Positions 32,598 through 44,100 of a stretch of DNA of 64,000 nucleotides are shown in pieces. The DNA lies in NCBI RefSeq assembly GCF_026914265.1, contig NC_069125.1:1983556-2047555 (forward strand), written 5' to 3'. Below the pieces are notes generated by a model. That model had not been told where the DNA came from, searched no databases, and was given only the letters and a program-made list of their open reading frames with translations. Made by a program: the position numbers and the translations under genes. The number at the start of each line of letters is the position of its first letter. Position 1 is the first letter of the stretch. This DNA comes from Mya arenaria. Lineage: Eukaryota; Mollusca; Bivalvia; Myida; Myidae.

Positions 32598-35049
32598 CTG
32601 AAATAGAAAACGTTACAACCAGTCAATGGCAAGCGTTTAATTATCTCATTCGCCGAAGGAATCTCCTACATTCCGTACCGATCCAAAAGAATCTCCTACT
32701 GGAATCCGTACATATACAAAGGAATCTTTTACAAGCACTCCGTGCAGATCCAAAGGAATCTCCTACTGGAATCCGTACATATACAAAGGAATCTTTTACA
32801 AGCACTCCGTGCAGATCCAAAGGAATCTCCTACTGGAATCCGTACAGATACAAAGGAATCTTTTACAAGCACTCCGTGCAGATCCAAAGGAATCTCCTAC
32901 TGGAATCCGTACAGATACAAAGGAATCTTTTACAAGCACTCCGTGCAGATCCAAAGGAATCTCCTTCGTGCACTCCGTACAGATCCAAAGGAATCTCCTT
33001 CGTGCACTCCGTACAGATCCAAAGGAATCTCCTTCTCACACTCCGTACAGATCCAAAGGAGTCTCCTTCTCACACTCCGTACAGATCCAAAGGAATCTCT
33101 TATTAGCACTCCGTGCAGATCCAAAGGAATCTCATACTAGCACTCCGTGCAGATCCAAACGTTTCTCTTAATAGCACTTCGTACATATCCAAAGGAATCT
33201 TCTACTGGAATCCGTACAGATCCAAAGGAATCTCTTACTAGCACTCCGTGCAGATCAAACGGAATCTTCTACTGAAACCCGTACAGATCCAAAAGAACCT
33301 CATACCAGACTCCGTACAGATCCAAAACACCCATTCTAGCACTCCGTACAGATCCAAGGGAGTCTCATTCTAGCACCCCGTACAGATCCAAAGGAATCTC
33401 CTTCTAGCACTCCGTGCAGATCCAGGGGAATCTCCTTCTAGCACTCCGTTTCCTCGGAGAATCATAATAAATGGGGACATTAAGTCTGTTTTGGATCGTT
33501 TGTATACAATACTAGAACCCCCAAATTATGCTTTGCTTAATGGCAAGTTATATATATCTTTGTTATTTTATCTAATAGTCAAAGGTCGGGGACGGGTTTC
33601 AACGTTAAAATTCCCTTTTTTTCATTTTGCTGATGGTATGAGCCATTGTTGATTAGATTATTACAATATACTTCTATTAACTGCCTCGGGAATACAAACG
33701 ACTGTATCTCTTTTGATATATCTCTAAAATATCAATTCGCGCTTCATATTGTAATGCTATATATCAAAAAATGCTTTGATGTATTACTTACAATATTTAA
33801 ATAACAATCAATTGATGGTCCCGTATTATAAAACGCGGAAGACATGAATACCTAGTAGCGCAGATTAGAATAGCGAAAAGGGGTATTAGGAAACGCAGGT
33901 AACAATTATAATCAAGTATTATTTTTGTACCGGTACTTTATCACTGTTATTTTAATATCAATTAAAACCTCTACATTGATACACACGTACAGTTTTTCCG
34001 GCGGCTTTGATACCATGCATCAACTTTCTCTACTTAAAACTACCTTTATTTTTACAACGACTGTGAAGAAAAATACGTATTGTTATTTTAAAGGAATAAA
34101 TCTGCATCATATCTAAGAGTAAATGCACAGAACTTCATATTTACCGTGGCAATAAGGCTGAGTTCAGCTGGTAGAGCCTGCAGTGTGATGTGCTCGTTAT
34201 GAAGGGTGACATTCTCCGGTTGGATGGGACAGTTGCCCTCGTGACCAAGGGCGGTTAGAAGAAGCTTGTCTATTTGAAGGCCCATATCTGCCGACACAAT
34301 AGAGGAACCGTTCCGGATCCGGGGTAGAATCGAACAGGCGTCTATGTTCTGGCTTCATTAGAAGAAGAAGAATGATTTGCCGCGTTCATGTGTAATCTAT
34401 AATCAATTTCTGGTATAAAAATCTACGCATGCGTACCATAGCTTAAAGCGAAACACGTCAATGTTTTGTCATATTTTGATAATGAAATTGAGTTCCCAAT
34501 TAAACGAATGTTTCTTATGTCCTACCAATAATGCTGAACTTAAAAAATATCACATACCATGTGCCGATGTTTGTGTCTCCGATACATGGGATTTTGGATT
34601 CTCCAAAGGTTGTGTTCTTCCACAGTTCAACGTCGACAAAGAGCTGATCCATGCTCTGGGTTACGGCCATGTCCAAGTCCACGTGCAGCTCACCCGGGAA
34701 AATTACGGGGTTCGGGCGGAAGTCTATCGCATTTACCGTCACCGCCGTTTGGCTACCCTTTGTGGCTGTGGTGGAAGTTTAAAACGCTGGTTGATATTAC
34801 ATTAAACATTATGGAATTCCTTCTGACGACTGATGCAATATTATGACAAAGTCACGTGAGGTAAAGTGATAAAGTCGTGCGGTATATTATGTTTACGTCC
34901 ATCTAAAAACCGTAAGATGGGGTTTGTTTAATTATCATTCCCACAAATAATTCCGTAAAGTGAAATATAAGATCCTTACCGCAGTCACTCCATGTAACGG
35001 CCGCACGGGCACTCACTAGACAAACCGCAATCACAATAGCCTTAAACAT
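32481..35049 (-). CDS. GM2-activator-like ML-domain lipid-binding protein
   Basis: Four exons on the minus strand (35049-34980, 34765-34558, 34352-34145, 32597-32481) join in phase to 201 codons (200 residues), close to the roughly 193 of vertebrate GM2 activator. Residues 1-17 are a signal peptide (MFKAIVIAVCLVSARAA). The mature part follows the family: 'VTWSDC' at 18-23, 'FRPNPVIFPGELHV' at 39-52, 'KIPC' at 81-84, 'NIGTC' at 89-93, 'NIDACSIL' at 95-102, 'GNCP' at 132-135, and a C-terminal 'GDYRIVFKI … IGCLEI' at 163-186. Six mature cysteines (23, 84, 93, 99, 134, 183) fit three of the four GM2A disulfides; the extra 'LPCHCPF' pair is missing. N-glycosylation sequons are at N74, N107 and N140. 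Family role: a secreted or lysosomal carrier that lifts glycolipids from membranes for hydrolases. The exact ligand here is inference. Confidence 0.9.
32655..33445 (-). repeat. 33/34-bp minisatellite in intron 3
   Basis: About 23 units alternating 33 and 34 bp, giving a 67-bp dimer in the first part ('caaaggaatctcctactgga' / 'caaaggaatcttttacaagc'). Later units are more uniform 34-mers. It lies in the last intron of the GM2-activator-like gene, ending about 60 bp from the exon 4 acceptor. The overlapping long open frames come from the repeat. Confidence 0.85.
33450..34140. other. Intron 3 remainder, nothing recognised
   Basis: Unique AT-rich intron sequence of the GM2-activator-like gene, between the minisatellite and exon 3. 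Confidence 0.6.
34145..34352 (-). CDS. GM2-activator-like gene, exon 3
   Basis: Acceptor GAAG|C completes Cys93. Two nearby alternative AGs would create a stop at the junction, which supports this choice. Donor ACG|GTAAAT, phase 0. Includes Cys99 and Cys134 and two N-glycosylation sequons. Confidence 0.85.
34558..34765 (-). CDS. GM2-activator-like gene, exon 2
   Basis: Acceptor CACAG, donor TG|GTATGT. Encodes residues 24-92 with the PNPVIFPG and KIPC signatures. Phase 1 in, phase 2 out. The frame runs past the donor to 34515, but the read-through (YVIFFKF) is intron. Confidence 0.9.
34980..35049 (-). CDS. GM2-activator-like gene, exon 1
   Basis: Signal peptide plus the first conserved cysteine, ATG at 35049-35047. 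The donor is G|GTAAGG; the exon ends in phase 1. Confidence 0.9.
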
Positions 35050-35114
35050 GTTGAAAACGTATGTAGTTTCTTCCGACTTCGGCTTAAAGGTGAAGCAACT
35101 ATCAGGAATGTCTG

Positions 35115-35124
35115 GTTTATATAG
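35115..35124 (-). promoter_or_regulatory. Candidate TATA box, GM2-activator-like gene
   Basis: Minus-strand CTATATAAAC lies about 70 bp upstream of the start codon, which is compatible with a short 5' leader. Confidence 0.45.
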
Positions 35125-35423
35125 GAAAAGATAAACGACAAAAAAAGAGAAAAAAGTGTTATCAGCTGTTCAGGTTCCAAAGTCCACTGGGTGAAAGAAT
35201 GATAGTTGAATGAGTTAAGAGAATTGTCCGGTTTCTGTTGCATGGACTTTTATTTTTTAACTAGAACACTTGATTAAAGATTAGGATACTGACCAAGAGC
35301 GAAATGCACACACGTGTTACGAGGGATGATCAAAAACGTCGTGGGCCCAGCTTAATGCGTGATTGGAGGAATGGATATCTTTTGTATGTATGCATGTAGA
35401 GTAGAAAGCATGACCAACCATAG

Positions 35424-35585
35424 CGCCGTCATACCAGTCATAACGGCGTCAAATCAGCCATAGTGACGTCATATCGATCATAACGACATCTTACATGGCA
35501 TGGCGACACCATACCAGTCATAATGACGTCATACCTGTAATGACGACGTCATACCAGTAACAACGACATAATATCTGTAAATGAT
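35424..35585. repeat. 20-bp minisatellite with CRE-type sites
   Basis: Eight units of exactly 20 bp, close to 'cataccagtcataacgacgt'. The palindromic cAMP-response element core TGACGTCA occurs intact at 35464-35471 and 35524-35531, with near matches in other units. The array is about 0.4 kb upstream of the start of the GM2-activator-like gene, in promoter-proximal position. Confidence 0.7.
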
Positions 35586-37130
35586 GATTCAAGCTCCCTT
35601 TCCGTTGTGCCGGGTTGCATATATTATACATTTTCAGAAACCGACATTTATTATTCAGAACGTCAGATCGATCCGATTTCATTTAATTGGATAATAATTC
35701 AATATATAATCGATTTATAATGAACAACACCTTTAAAATAGAACCAAATATTCAAAGAATGTTCTTAGACGGTTTCCATGAACTTTTGGATCTCCCCTTG
35801 TCTTGCCCAATTTCCGATGAGTCATTTCATCATGTTTTATGCCGACTTGGGAGTTATAAGTCGAAATGTCGCAATACTTACAGGGGCGTAGCTAACCCTA
35901 TGTTCGTGAGGATTCCTAAATGTGCAAGGGGTGTCCGGGGGCATGCCCCCTCTGAAAACTTTGAAGACTATGGTGCAATCTGGTGCATACTGGGCGTTCT
36001 GAGGTGCTTTATTTAGTACTGAAAAATGGAAAGTTTCAGGATCATGTAGTCAAGTATGCATACTGCTACTTTGGCTGATTTATATTTTGTAAGAATCATG
36101 TGGATTCAGCCGCGTACTCGCAGCTAAGCGCCTGAATTATGTCGACTTCTTTTTGAATCAACTAGATACGTCGACATAAATAATTATTTCCACACGTTCA
36201 TCTATTTACTATATATATGTCTACGTAATCATGGCGACAAGTCGTGTGTCGACATAAAACAAATCGACATGATAACATCATCTGTATATACAATATACTG
36301 TTCCATAGTTTTGCAAAGGATCAAGAAATTGCACTAAGTATTTAAAATTATTTACCAAGCATGAATGGGATCATTTAGGACCTTACGTGGATTGATAACG
36401 AAATGACAATGGAACGTCTACTATTTCATACACGTGCGTGTATGTTAAGATAAAGAACATGTATGTTAAGATAAGGAGAAGTCGGTTGTCTATTTAAAAG
36501 TTCAGAAAAAGCTATGCTGATAATAATAATATCATTATCATATAAACAATTTAGTCAATGCTTTAATGTTTGGTGTTTATGGAAGATACAATACAACTAA
36601 ATTTTGTATTCCATTTATTCATCCACATAATTATGTACACCAAGAACGCAGCAAGACAACTGTGTGCCTAGTAGTATAACAGTATAATTAAACTCTAGAG
36701 GCGGGAGTATCATATTAATTAAGCTAAACATTAAAAATCAGAACAGTCAATTATATATTAAGAGACAACAAAGGTTCCAAAGAAAAATGGCCAATGAGTT
36801 ATACAATGATACACGTACATGGCTGTACAATTAAAGCTTTTTTCAATCATAAAACGTTGCGTCGAAACATCATAGCAGCGTCAATACTGTACTCTTTACA
36901 TTAAAATAAAATTGGCAAATTCTAAAAATCCAACCTGGTTAAGAAAGCTCTGTAGGACCTTATTATTCCCAGATCATATTCTTCACAGGTCTGGGAAAAA
37001 TAGGATCCTGTTCTTCACAGTTTCAAACTGTGACATATATGATTGATCAAAATGGTGGTAAGCAAGAGAATCATATTCTTCACAGATTTTGTCGATGACA
37101 TTGCTGTTTGATAAATGATATTAAAAATGT
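35586..37130. other. Intergenic, one possible dispersed repeat
   Basis: Around 35880-36060 the sequence 'ggggcgtagctaa' followed by a palindromic 'gggggcatgccccc' resembles dispersed repeats of marine invertebrates. The open frame over it (35687-36016) is therefore not convincing. Nothing else is supported up to the simple repeats at 37.1 kb. Confidence 0.35.
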
Positions 37131-37134
37131 AAGA

Positions 37135-37235
37135 ATAATTAAAAAAAAAAATAAGAAAAAAAATAATAATGATAATAATAATAGCATGATAAAAGTAATA
37201 ATAATACTAATAATACTAATACTAATACTAAAAAT

Positions 37236-37291
<56 letters not shown>

Positions 37292-37430
37292 TAATAATAA
37301 GAACAACAATAACAATAACAACAACATCGACAACAACAACAACAACACATATTCTTAAAACTACGCCTTATACAAAAACAATAAAACATATTCTTACAAA
37401 AACAATATTAACAACACCACCACCAATTCT
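37135..37430 (+). repeat. (AAT)n / (AAC)n simple repeats
   Basis: Long AAT/ATA runs (about 37195-37300) pass into AAC/ACA runs (37300-37350). The open frames translate to poly-Ile and poly-Thr and are low-complexity. Confidence 0.85.
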
Positions 37431-37631
37431 TAAAACTAAAGTTTTCTCTATATCTATCTTGGTCGGATTGTGTCCCGAGGGTGATACACTATCGTAAATG
37501 CTCGACCATATCAGGCAAGCTCGGAACAGAACTATCTTTAAACCAAAGCTTATCTAGCACTGGGGTATTCACTGCTTGCCTTAAATTTAGCTGTTGAAAG
37601 CGTTGGAAATACTTTTTAAGTGCATATGTCT

Positions 37632-37832
37632 ATGCCAACACAACTCACGACAACACACACAATGCCATATACCTTTACTAGGCATACACCAACTATTACG
37701 GTGCCAACAAGAACCAATACTATTCCTACTTATACCAGTAATACCCGTACAGCAACACCATAAAAAACAACAAGCTCTACAACAACCGCCACTGTGCCTA
37801 CAACTGGAGTACGAGGGAGTACGAGTGTTTGA
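37632..37832 (+). pseudogene. Thr-rich mucin-like broken frame
   Basis: A plus-strand frame from ATG 37632, with one TAA at 37761-37763, has about 27 Thr in 65 sense codons, spread as TPT, TTT and PTT patterns and encoded by all four Thr codons. It ends at TGA 37830-37832, where copy B of the 1.2-kb block begins. It may be a decayed mucin-type exon or decayed ACN simple repeat. No signal peptide or splice site supports expression. Confidence 0.3.
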
Positions 37833-39033
37833 ATCCATAAATCAGTAAGCTCCATGTCAAGGTTTTGTTTTATGATGTACTGTGTTGTTGTTGTTGTAAT
37901 CGCTTGTTTTATGTGTGTGTTTTATATACTTTAGCCATTTAATTTAATCTGCCACTGCATATGATTAAATCATATAAGATATTAGACTGTTTACGATGTT
38001 AACTTATAAACATGTTATTATTCATTATCTTATGATTGTTTATATTTATATTTTCAGGACGCTCCGATATTATATCTACATTCGATAATGTTGAATATAG
38101 AGATATTGAAGAACACTGTGTTTGTTGTTTGAACTATTAAACTGCTACATATGGTAACCTGGACATATAGACACACCCTCGCTTAGGAATTACACATGTA
38201 TTCTCATCTTAAAACCTGGAATGACCTAGAAAGCAACAATGGTTTCATTGATCTCAATGATCGAACAGTTTCCCTGTTTAAAACATCACGTGATAACCCA
38301 CGTGGGAATAACTAAAGTGCTGACGAGTTACCTGACGATGTAGAAATAGAAGAGAGTTGCTGACCATACAGACAATGAAGGAAAAAAGTTTTGAAATTAA
38401 AGATTTTATGATAACTTTATTTTATATAACCACTTTTTATAGTGTACGTATAGACGGATGTTTGTGCATTTATTTTTGAAAATGGAATTTTATTGAAATG
38501 AATCGATTTCTATTTTTGCTGGTTTGGTGTAAATATGAGAAAATATCGAGGATTAATAACTTTTTTAGGTGTTTCATCTACAATTGTTTGAAATCAAATA
38601 TTTAATTTTATCATTTCATTTCATCATTTTAATTAAGAAACTATTTCTCTTTAATCTGTTGTATTTTCGAAGTTGTTTTGTGAATAACAAGGCAAACATA
38701 GGCAAACTCTTTCTAATAAGTAAAGTTTGATTAGTATATATAGATATACTCATATGTAACACCATATGATGGAGTTCTGCTTGGATTGGTTACATTCTCC
38801 ATCCTTGTTTGCCTTCTTACAAGCGACATTAATTTTATTGTCAATAAAATATTAATTTTTCATTTACCATCATGCTTCAATAAACCTGGGGCGGCCCCTG
38901 TGGTTGTGTTACACGGGGACTCTTAGATTCACTGTGCAACATATCAGCACCTTATTAATACACACATGATCGTGAATCATAATGGTGAAAACCCGTATAA
39001 AACCCGTGCAGCGCTATCAGCGCTTTGATTAGT
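37803..39033 (+). repeat. Duplicated 1.2-kb block, copy B (uninterrupted)
   Basis: Contiguous equivalent of 23244-23895 plus 31060-31680. It shows the arrangement without the LINE insertion. No coding function recognised. The 3' end has a short hairpin (AGCGCT twice) followed by 'ttgattag', which could fit a rolling-circle transposon end, but the 5' end is not diagnostic. Confidence 0.85.
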
Positions 39034-39039
39034 GTTACG

Positions 39040-41016
39040 ATCCAGACTGTGACCACCTTACCCATAACACAAAATACCGTTCAAGATAATGAATTGAAAG
39101 TAAATGCCAGAGACAATTATGCACATGTACGAGCGATACACATAACAAAAATAACTGTTTATTTATTAGGGATATTTTGGGTTTAATAATTGTAAAGCTA
39201 TGATAACCCTAAAGTGTTCTAGTTTTCTAAAGAATAAGGTCAAACATTTGTAAACAACCATCCAGTTTAAAGAACGCAGTCTTTATCAAATCTAAAAATA
39301 TAAATGCTTAATATAGTGAGAAATGTCACTGAACTTTTAAATTGTCAAGCATGATATATGTTCTTTAGTACTGCGCGAGTTGATATCGTGTAACAAACAA
39401 AAATTCAGGCATTAGAATATGATACATGTAAACCAAGTCCTACTTTAATGGCGCGTGAACAAAATAAAGTACCCATTAACGGAAAACATGAGTATGATTA
39501 ACTCGTGTGGTTTCCAAAAGTTAAGATGGAGCAGCTGTGGCTATGAAACACTATATGTTTGACTCAATTTCACTAACAAATTCTTCTGATGGCTTATATA
39601 AATTAAATAGAGCAACAGTGTATACGTTTAGTATCAAAGTGGAAGAATGATGTTGGAAAAGTGCGACAAAAACAAAATTTAAAAAACGCCATTCAACCAA
39701 ATGCGACCAACGTTAACGGGCAAAAGCTGATTGATCCACCACATCATACAACGTTACAATATGTTTGTTAAAAAAGACACACTCAATGACAATCTTGCAC
39801 GATTATTATAGCAAACAGTATCAAAATACAGTACAAATTAGAAATTTCCTTCGGACAGATGCTGTCTTGCCATTGTATGGTTGTGTTCTTAGCCTTTTTT
39901 ATCTCGCGGAACATTCTTTCCATATAACATGTCATGTTTTCTCAAATGATTGGGGAAATGGTCATATTGTGGAAGAAACCAAATACATACATGGAATCAA
40001 TAATAATCGGAGGTCACCTTGCATCTAACCTTTGTGAAAAATAGTTTAAATTGTTTAATTCTTTAATGAACTTTCTTAACTCCGGTCTAAGTTACCACAA
40101 CAAACCTTCCTTTTGAAAACTTATTTTCAATTGCTGGAAAACTTAAATTTAATTTTCTTCCTGTGGTCAATTTGACTACTACAAACAGGCGTTGTTCCAC
40201 CAATAATTAACGTTACTTCCACCACTTCACCTCATAACGTTTGGGCACGTTAATTAGAACGATTCCCAATAAATGGGCATACTATAGGTAAACACTATTA
40301 GATCATTATTTTTGTGACACTCATTTAACTCTTATGATAAGAACAATCAAAAACGTATGCTTTGTGTACAGTTTAAAAAATAGCCTTTATATAAATGGGG
40401 TTTTCAATTTAAAGCTACGTGGCCGCCACAAATTTTCCAGTTTAAAGAGATCTAAAATGTCGCTAATACTAAAGATGAACATATGAAGTAATACAGTTTG
40501 AAAAATATACAAAAAGTTCACCTATCAAGTGTAGCCTATACTGAACTCCTTTGAGATGGATAAAAAGACTTATTTCGATATGTTTCCTCCAAAAGTCTGA
40601 AAATTTACATCACATAATACTGTCAATCATTTTATAACATCAAAAGGCTGAGAGATTTGATTGGCTTAAAATATGAGGAAATCGGAAAATTATTATACAA
40701 CTATGGTTTGTTTTGTTCATCGATTTTAATTAGTTTTAGTTAGGCAATACAGTTATACATTGATAATAAATTTGGACTATTAAAACATTTGGTGAGTACT
40801 TTAAACTTTTATTAGTACACATAATTGTTTGAGATGTATACATTTACTGTTCCTGTGAATTATCTTTTGAGATAGTTTGGTTTGAGTATATTACTCTTAT
40901 AAATTTAAAATAAGACAAAGTAAATTTTCTTAAATATTCCTGGTGCAACTGAACAAGAAAATTAACAAATGCAAACTGTATGTCCTTTATTTTGGTAATT
41001 CTTTCGGCTTTAACAG
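39040..41016. other. Intergenic or 5' intron, nothing recognised
   Basis: No convincing exon. Because the first coding exon of the next gene is preceded by a good acceptor, a 5' non-coding exon probably lies somewhere in this stretch, but I could not place it. Confidence 0.4.
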
Positions 41017-41018
41017 TT

Positions 41019-41181
41019 ATGTACGTGACGTTACACACTTGTGTTCTTGTCCTCGCCTTCTGCGTGTTATGTGAGGCAGGATTGCCACCAATGCTACTAC
41101 CACCACCACCGCCGCCCCACCACATCCCGTGTCCACCTTGGCACAATTCGCCTTTTCACAAGCTGGGTGGAAACTTGTTTG
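41019..41181 (+). CDS. G/N/W-rich protein gene, coding exon 1
   Basis: Preceded by 'ctttcggctttaacag', a good acceptor two bases before the ATG, implying a 5' non-coding exon. The donor is G|GTAACG, phase 1. Carries the signal peptide and proline run. Confidence 0.7.
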
Positions 41182-44100
41182 GTAACGTTACATTTTCTAT
41201 TAGTTGTTCAATGATTGGCTAGGTGACAATTATATACAAGTATTTCAGTTCGGCTTGCATGTTATTTCTTAATAAAATACTAATGTTATGGCAATTGCAA
41301 TGGTAGCCATTAGCCGATTAAAATCAAGCTAGAATCCAATTTCGGTGTAGAAAAAGGACCCATTTTTTTAAATGAAAATAATTTTACCACTTAACTTTTT
41401 ACTCAGTCAAAAGCCATTCTCTAATAGATTATATTGATATAGATCGTTGGTAAAAAACTAGAATACAATATATGTTTAAGAGTAAGAAATGCACTTGAGC
41501 AATTACTCAAAATGAAAAATGTACGCAACCGTATTTTTATATTTAATGACCTTTTAATTTTTTTTAAATATTAGATTGAAATAAACAAACTGATCAGGCA
41601 CCAATATACCCTCCAAAATAATTTTGTCAAATCTTTATCTCAACTCTTTTTCGCAAATAACATTAATGTTAGTAATACTCGTAAATGTTGTTTTTCACCC
41701 TTTTTAAAAACAATTCTTCTCGAAGAATATGTCGATATTTTAAAGAAATAAAATTCTGGAGATAAAAGTACACCAGGAATCGTTGTAATTATGTTTTTAA
41801 TCTACATAATCTAGTACAGAATGTGTGTTTTTTAAATGTAATAAACATTTGCATTTTAGTACTTTTTAATGTTATGAGGTAATATGACTTGGGATTGAAG
41901 TTTTGAGATATTGCTGCCCGAACACGAAAGAACCAGAATTTTACTACTTTTTTATGTACAATATACACATGATTTAAATAGTAAATTCAAGAATTAAAAC
42001 TTGAGAATAGTTTATCGTTAATATTTTAAGGAAATGGTATGAACTTGGGCTGGAAGGGAGCCGGTTGGCAGGGAGGAGGCTTCGATAGTGGAAATATGGG
42101 ATGGGGCAACAATTTCAACAACTTCCCCATGAATGGCGAACAAAATGGTGGAGGAGGGATGGGATTTGACCACAACAATGTCAATCCTGGCTTCGGAAGT
42201 TACCAATACTACCAGTACAACTTCGATCCCATGCAAGGAAGTGGAGACCTTAGTGGTGAGTATTATTTGTTGTTTTTACTGATGTAAAAAGATGTTGTGA
42301 CAACACACGATTTGTACCTTATCGAATACGCCTTTCCCCCTTAGGCCAAAAAATAAATAAAATGGTTTAGTCCATTTCAAAAACAGTAAGGCTATTTAAT
42401 TTTTTATCTTTTTTATTTTATTTATTTTGCCTAAAAACGTTTTTGTCATAATTGGAGAATTGTTTTATAGAAAACTTCTGTATAATGCTTTAAAGCCATT
42501 AAAAGCACATTAAAACACACGCAAATACATTTCCAACGCTTTATAAAAACGGTAGGGACTGTACCCATTTCGTAGGTAGGGTCGGGTAACCCGAACCAAA
42601 TGTTTTAGGCCTTATTTGTTTTCTTACCTTTGTAAAGTCCCACAAATATTATGTTTTAATCGTTGAACTGATTTACCGCATTGATTTTTCAAGAAAAATT
42701 AATATATAATGCTCAAATGATATTATAACGTATTTCCATCAGGAAACGAAGGTTTTTTCTTCGACCGATCATTTGTTATAAAGAAATGGAAAGAAGTAGT
42801 TTTAATTTTATTGCACTCGCTCGCTTAACGTATTTTGTTGTTATCTGTAATTATTTAATAAATGGGTGTAAGCAAATGTATCTGCTGTTCACGGTGTATA
42901 TCAACAATGTTATTATCCATGTTGTATGTAATGCAATCAATATAAAACGGCCCGTGGCAAGATTGTTTAAACATTTGACTAATGTGAATAAGTTAACTTG
43001 TAATTTTATGTCATTGATTTTTCCAGTTTTATCTTCTCCCTATACTTGTTTGAAATAATAAAATCAATCATCTAATGAGTTTCACACCTTGTAGATAATT
43101 TACTTTTTAAATAGTTAATGGGTTATATTGGTTAACAGGTGCGTCATATGATAAACATATGAGAGCGTTAAGTATACTTCCATATACATCCGTATACTTT
43201 ATGTTGTCAATGCTGGGTTAATTTCTATATATAATGAACAACTTTGAAATAATGCAATGGCATACATGCATTATAAGGACAACCTATTTTGTTATAAATA
43301 TGTTTGTTTTAGACAAAATGTTACTAAAGAACAATTAAACTCATGATATGTATGGCATTGTATACATATATTTAACGCACTTTCTAAATAATTGTCTCTG
43401 GGAGTATTTTACTCTATATATAACGAATTACATGGAAATACATTCAGAATAAACACTTATGTACATGAAGAAGCCATTGTTGGAAATCTTAACGAAAAGA
43501 TTTTACGGTTTTGTGTACATTTGTTTATCGGTAGAGGCAGTCTGTCGTATACCATTCTTTGTAGTATGCAGTCAATAATTTACTGGTCATTCTTAAGGCT
43601 AATGAATCTAACATTGAGTAAAAACATTATTTTGCCGACGTGCCCTACCTGTATATTTCTCTCTCTCTGTGTACAGCTTTATTTTACAAGGACAGTGCTA
43701 AACATACTGCTTGAACTATTAATCTGAGTTTTTATTGTCATTCTCATGTTGTTTATCGCCAGGGTCGGTGAGCATGCTCTACTTCTTCTGGAACTGTCAT
43801 ATGCGTATTTACTGAGGACTTTTGTATGCCATCGTCAAATTACATGTGTTATGAACAAATCTTGAAAAGAACGTGCTTGTGTGTTTCCGTGTGTGTTTAT
43901 CCTTTTATCAGTGTAACATTATATATATACTGGGTTTCCGGTCAGATCTTTACAAATTGGACCCTAGAGCACATGCTTAAACCGGTAACTACGCCTGCCG
44001 AGTTACCGTCCACGCATCTCAAGGGTGTGAATTTTCGATCCTGACCAGAATTTATTTTGCATTATTTTTTGCATATCTTAAATGAAATCTGATTAAAAGC

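Noticed and set aside
32742-33171. Three overlapping 76-132-residue frames
   Set aside because: Translations of the 33/34-bp intronic minisatellite in the GM2-activator-like gene.
35687-36016. 109-residue plus-strand protein
   Set aside because: Its second half lies in a dispersed-repeat-like segment with a palindromic GGGGGCATGCCCCC; no domain or splice support.
37108-37497. Poly-Ile/poly-Thr protein
   Set aside because: Simple AAT and AAC microsatellite.
37587-37838. Cys/Trp-rich minus-strand protein
   Set aside because: Antisense of a Thr-rich low-complexity frame; Cys/Trp content follows from ACA/CCA triplets.
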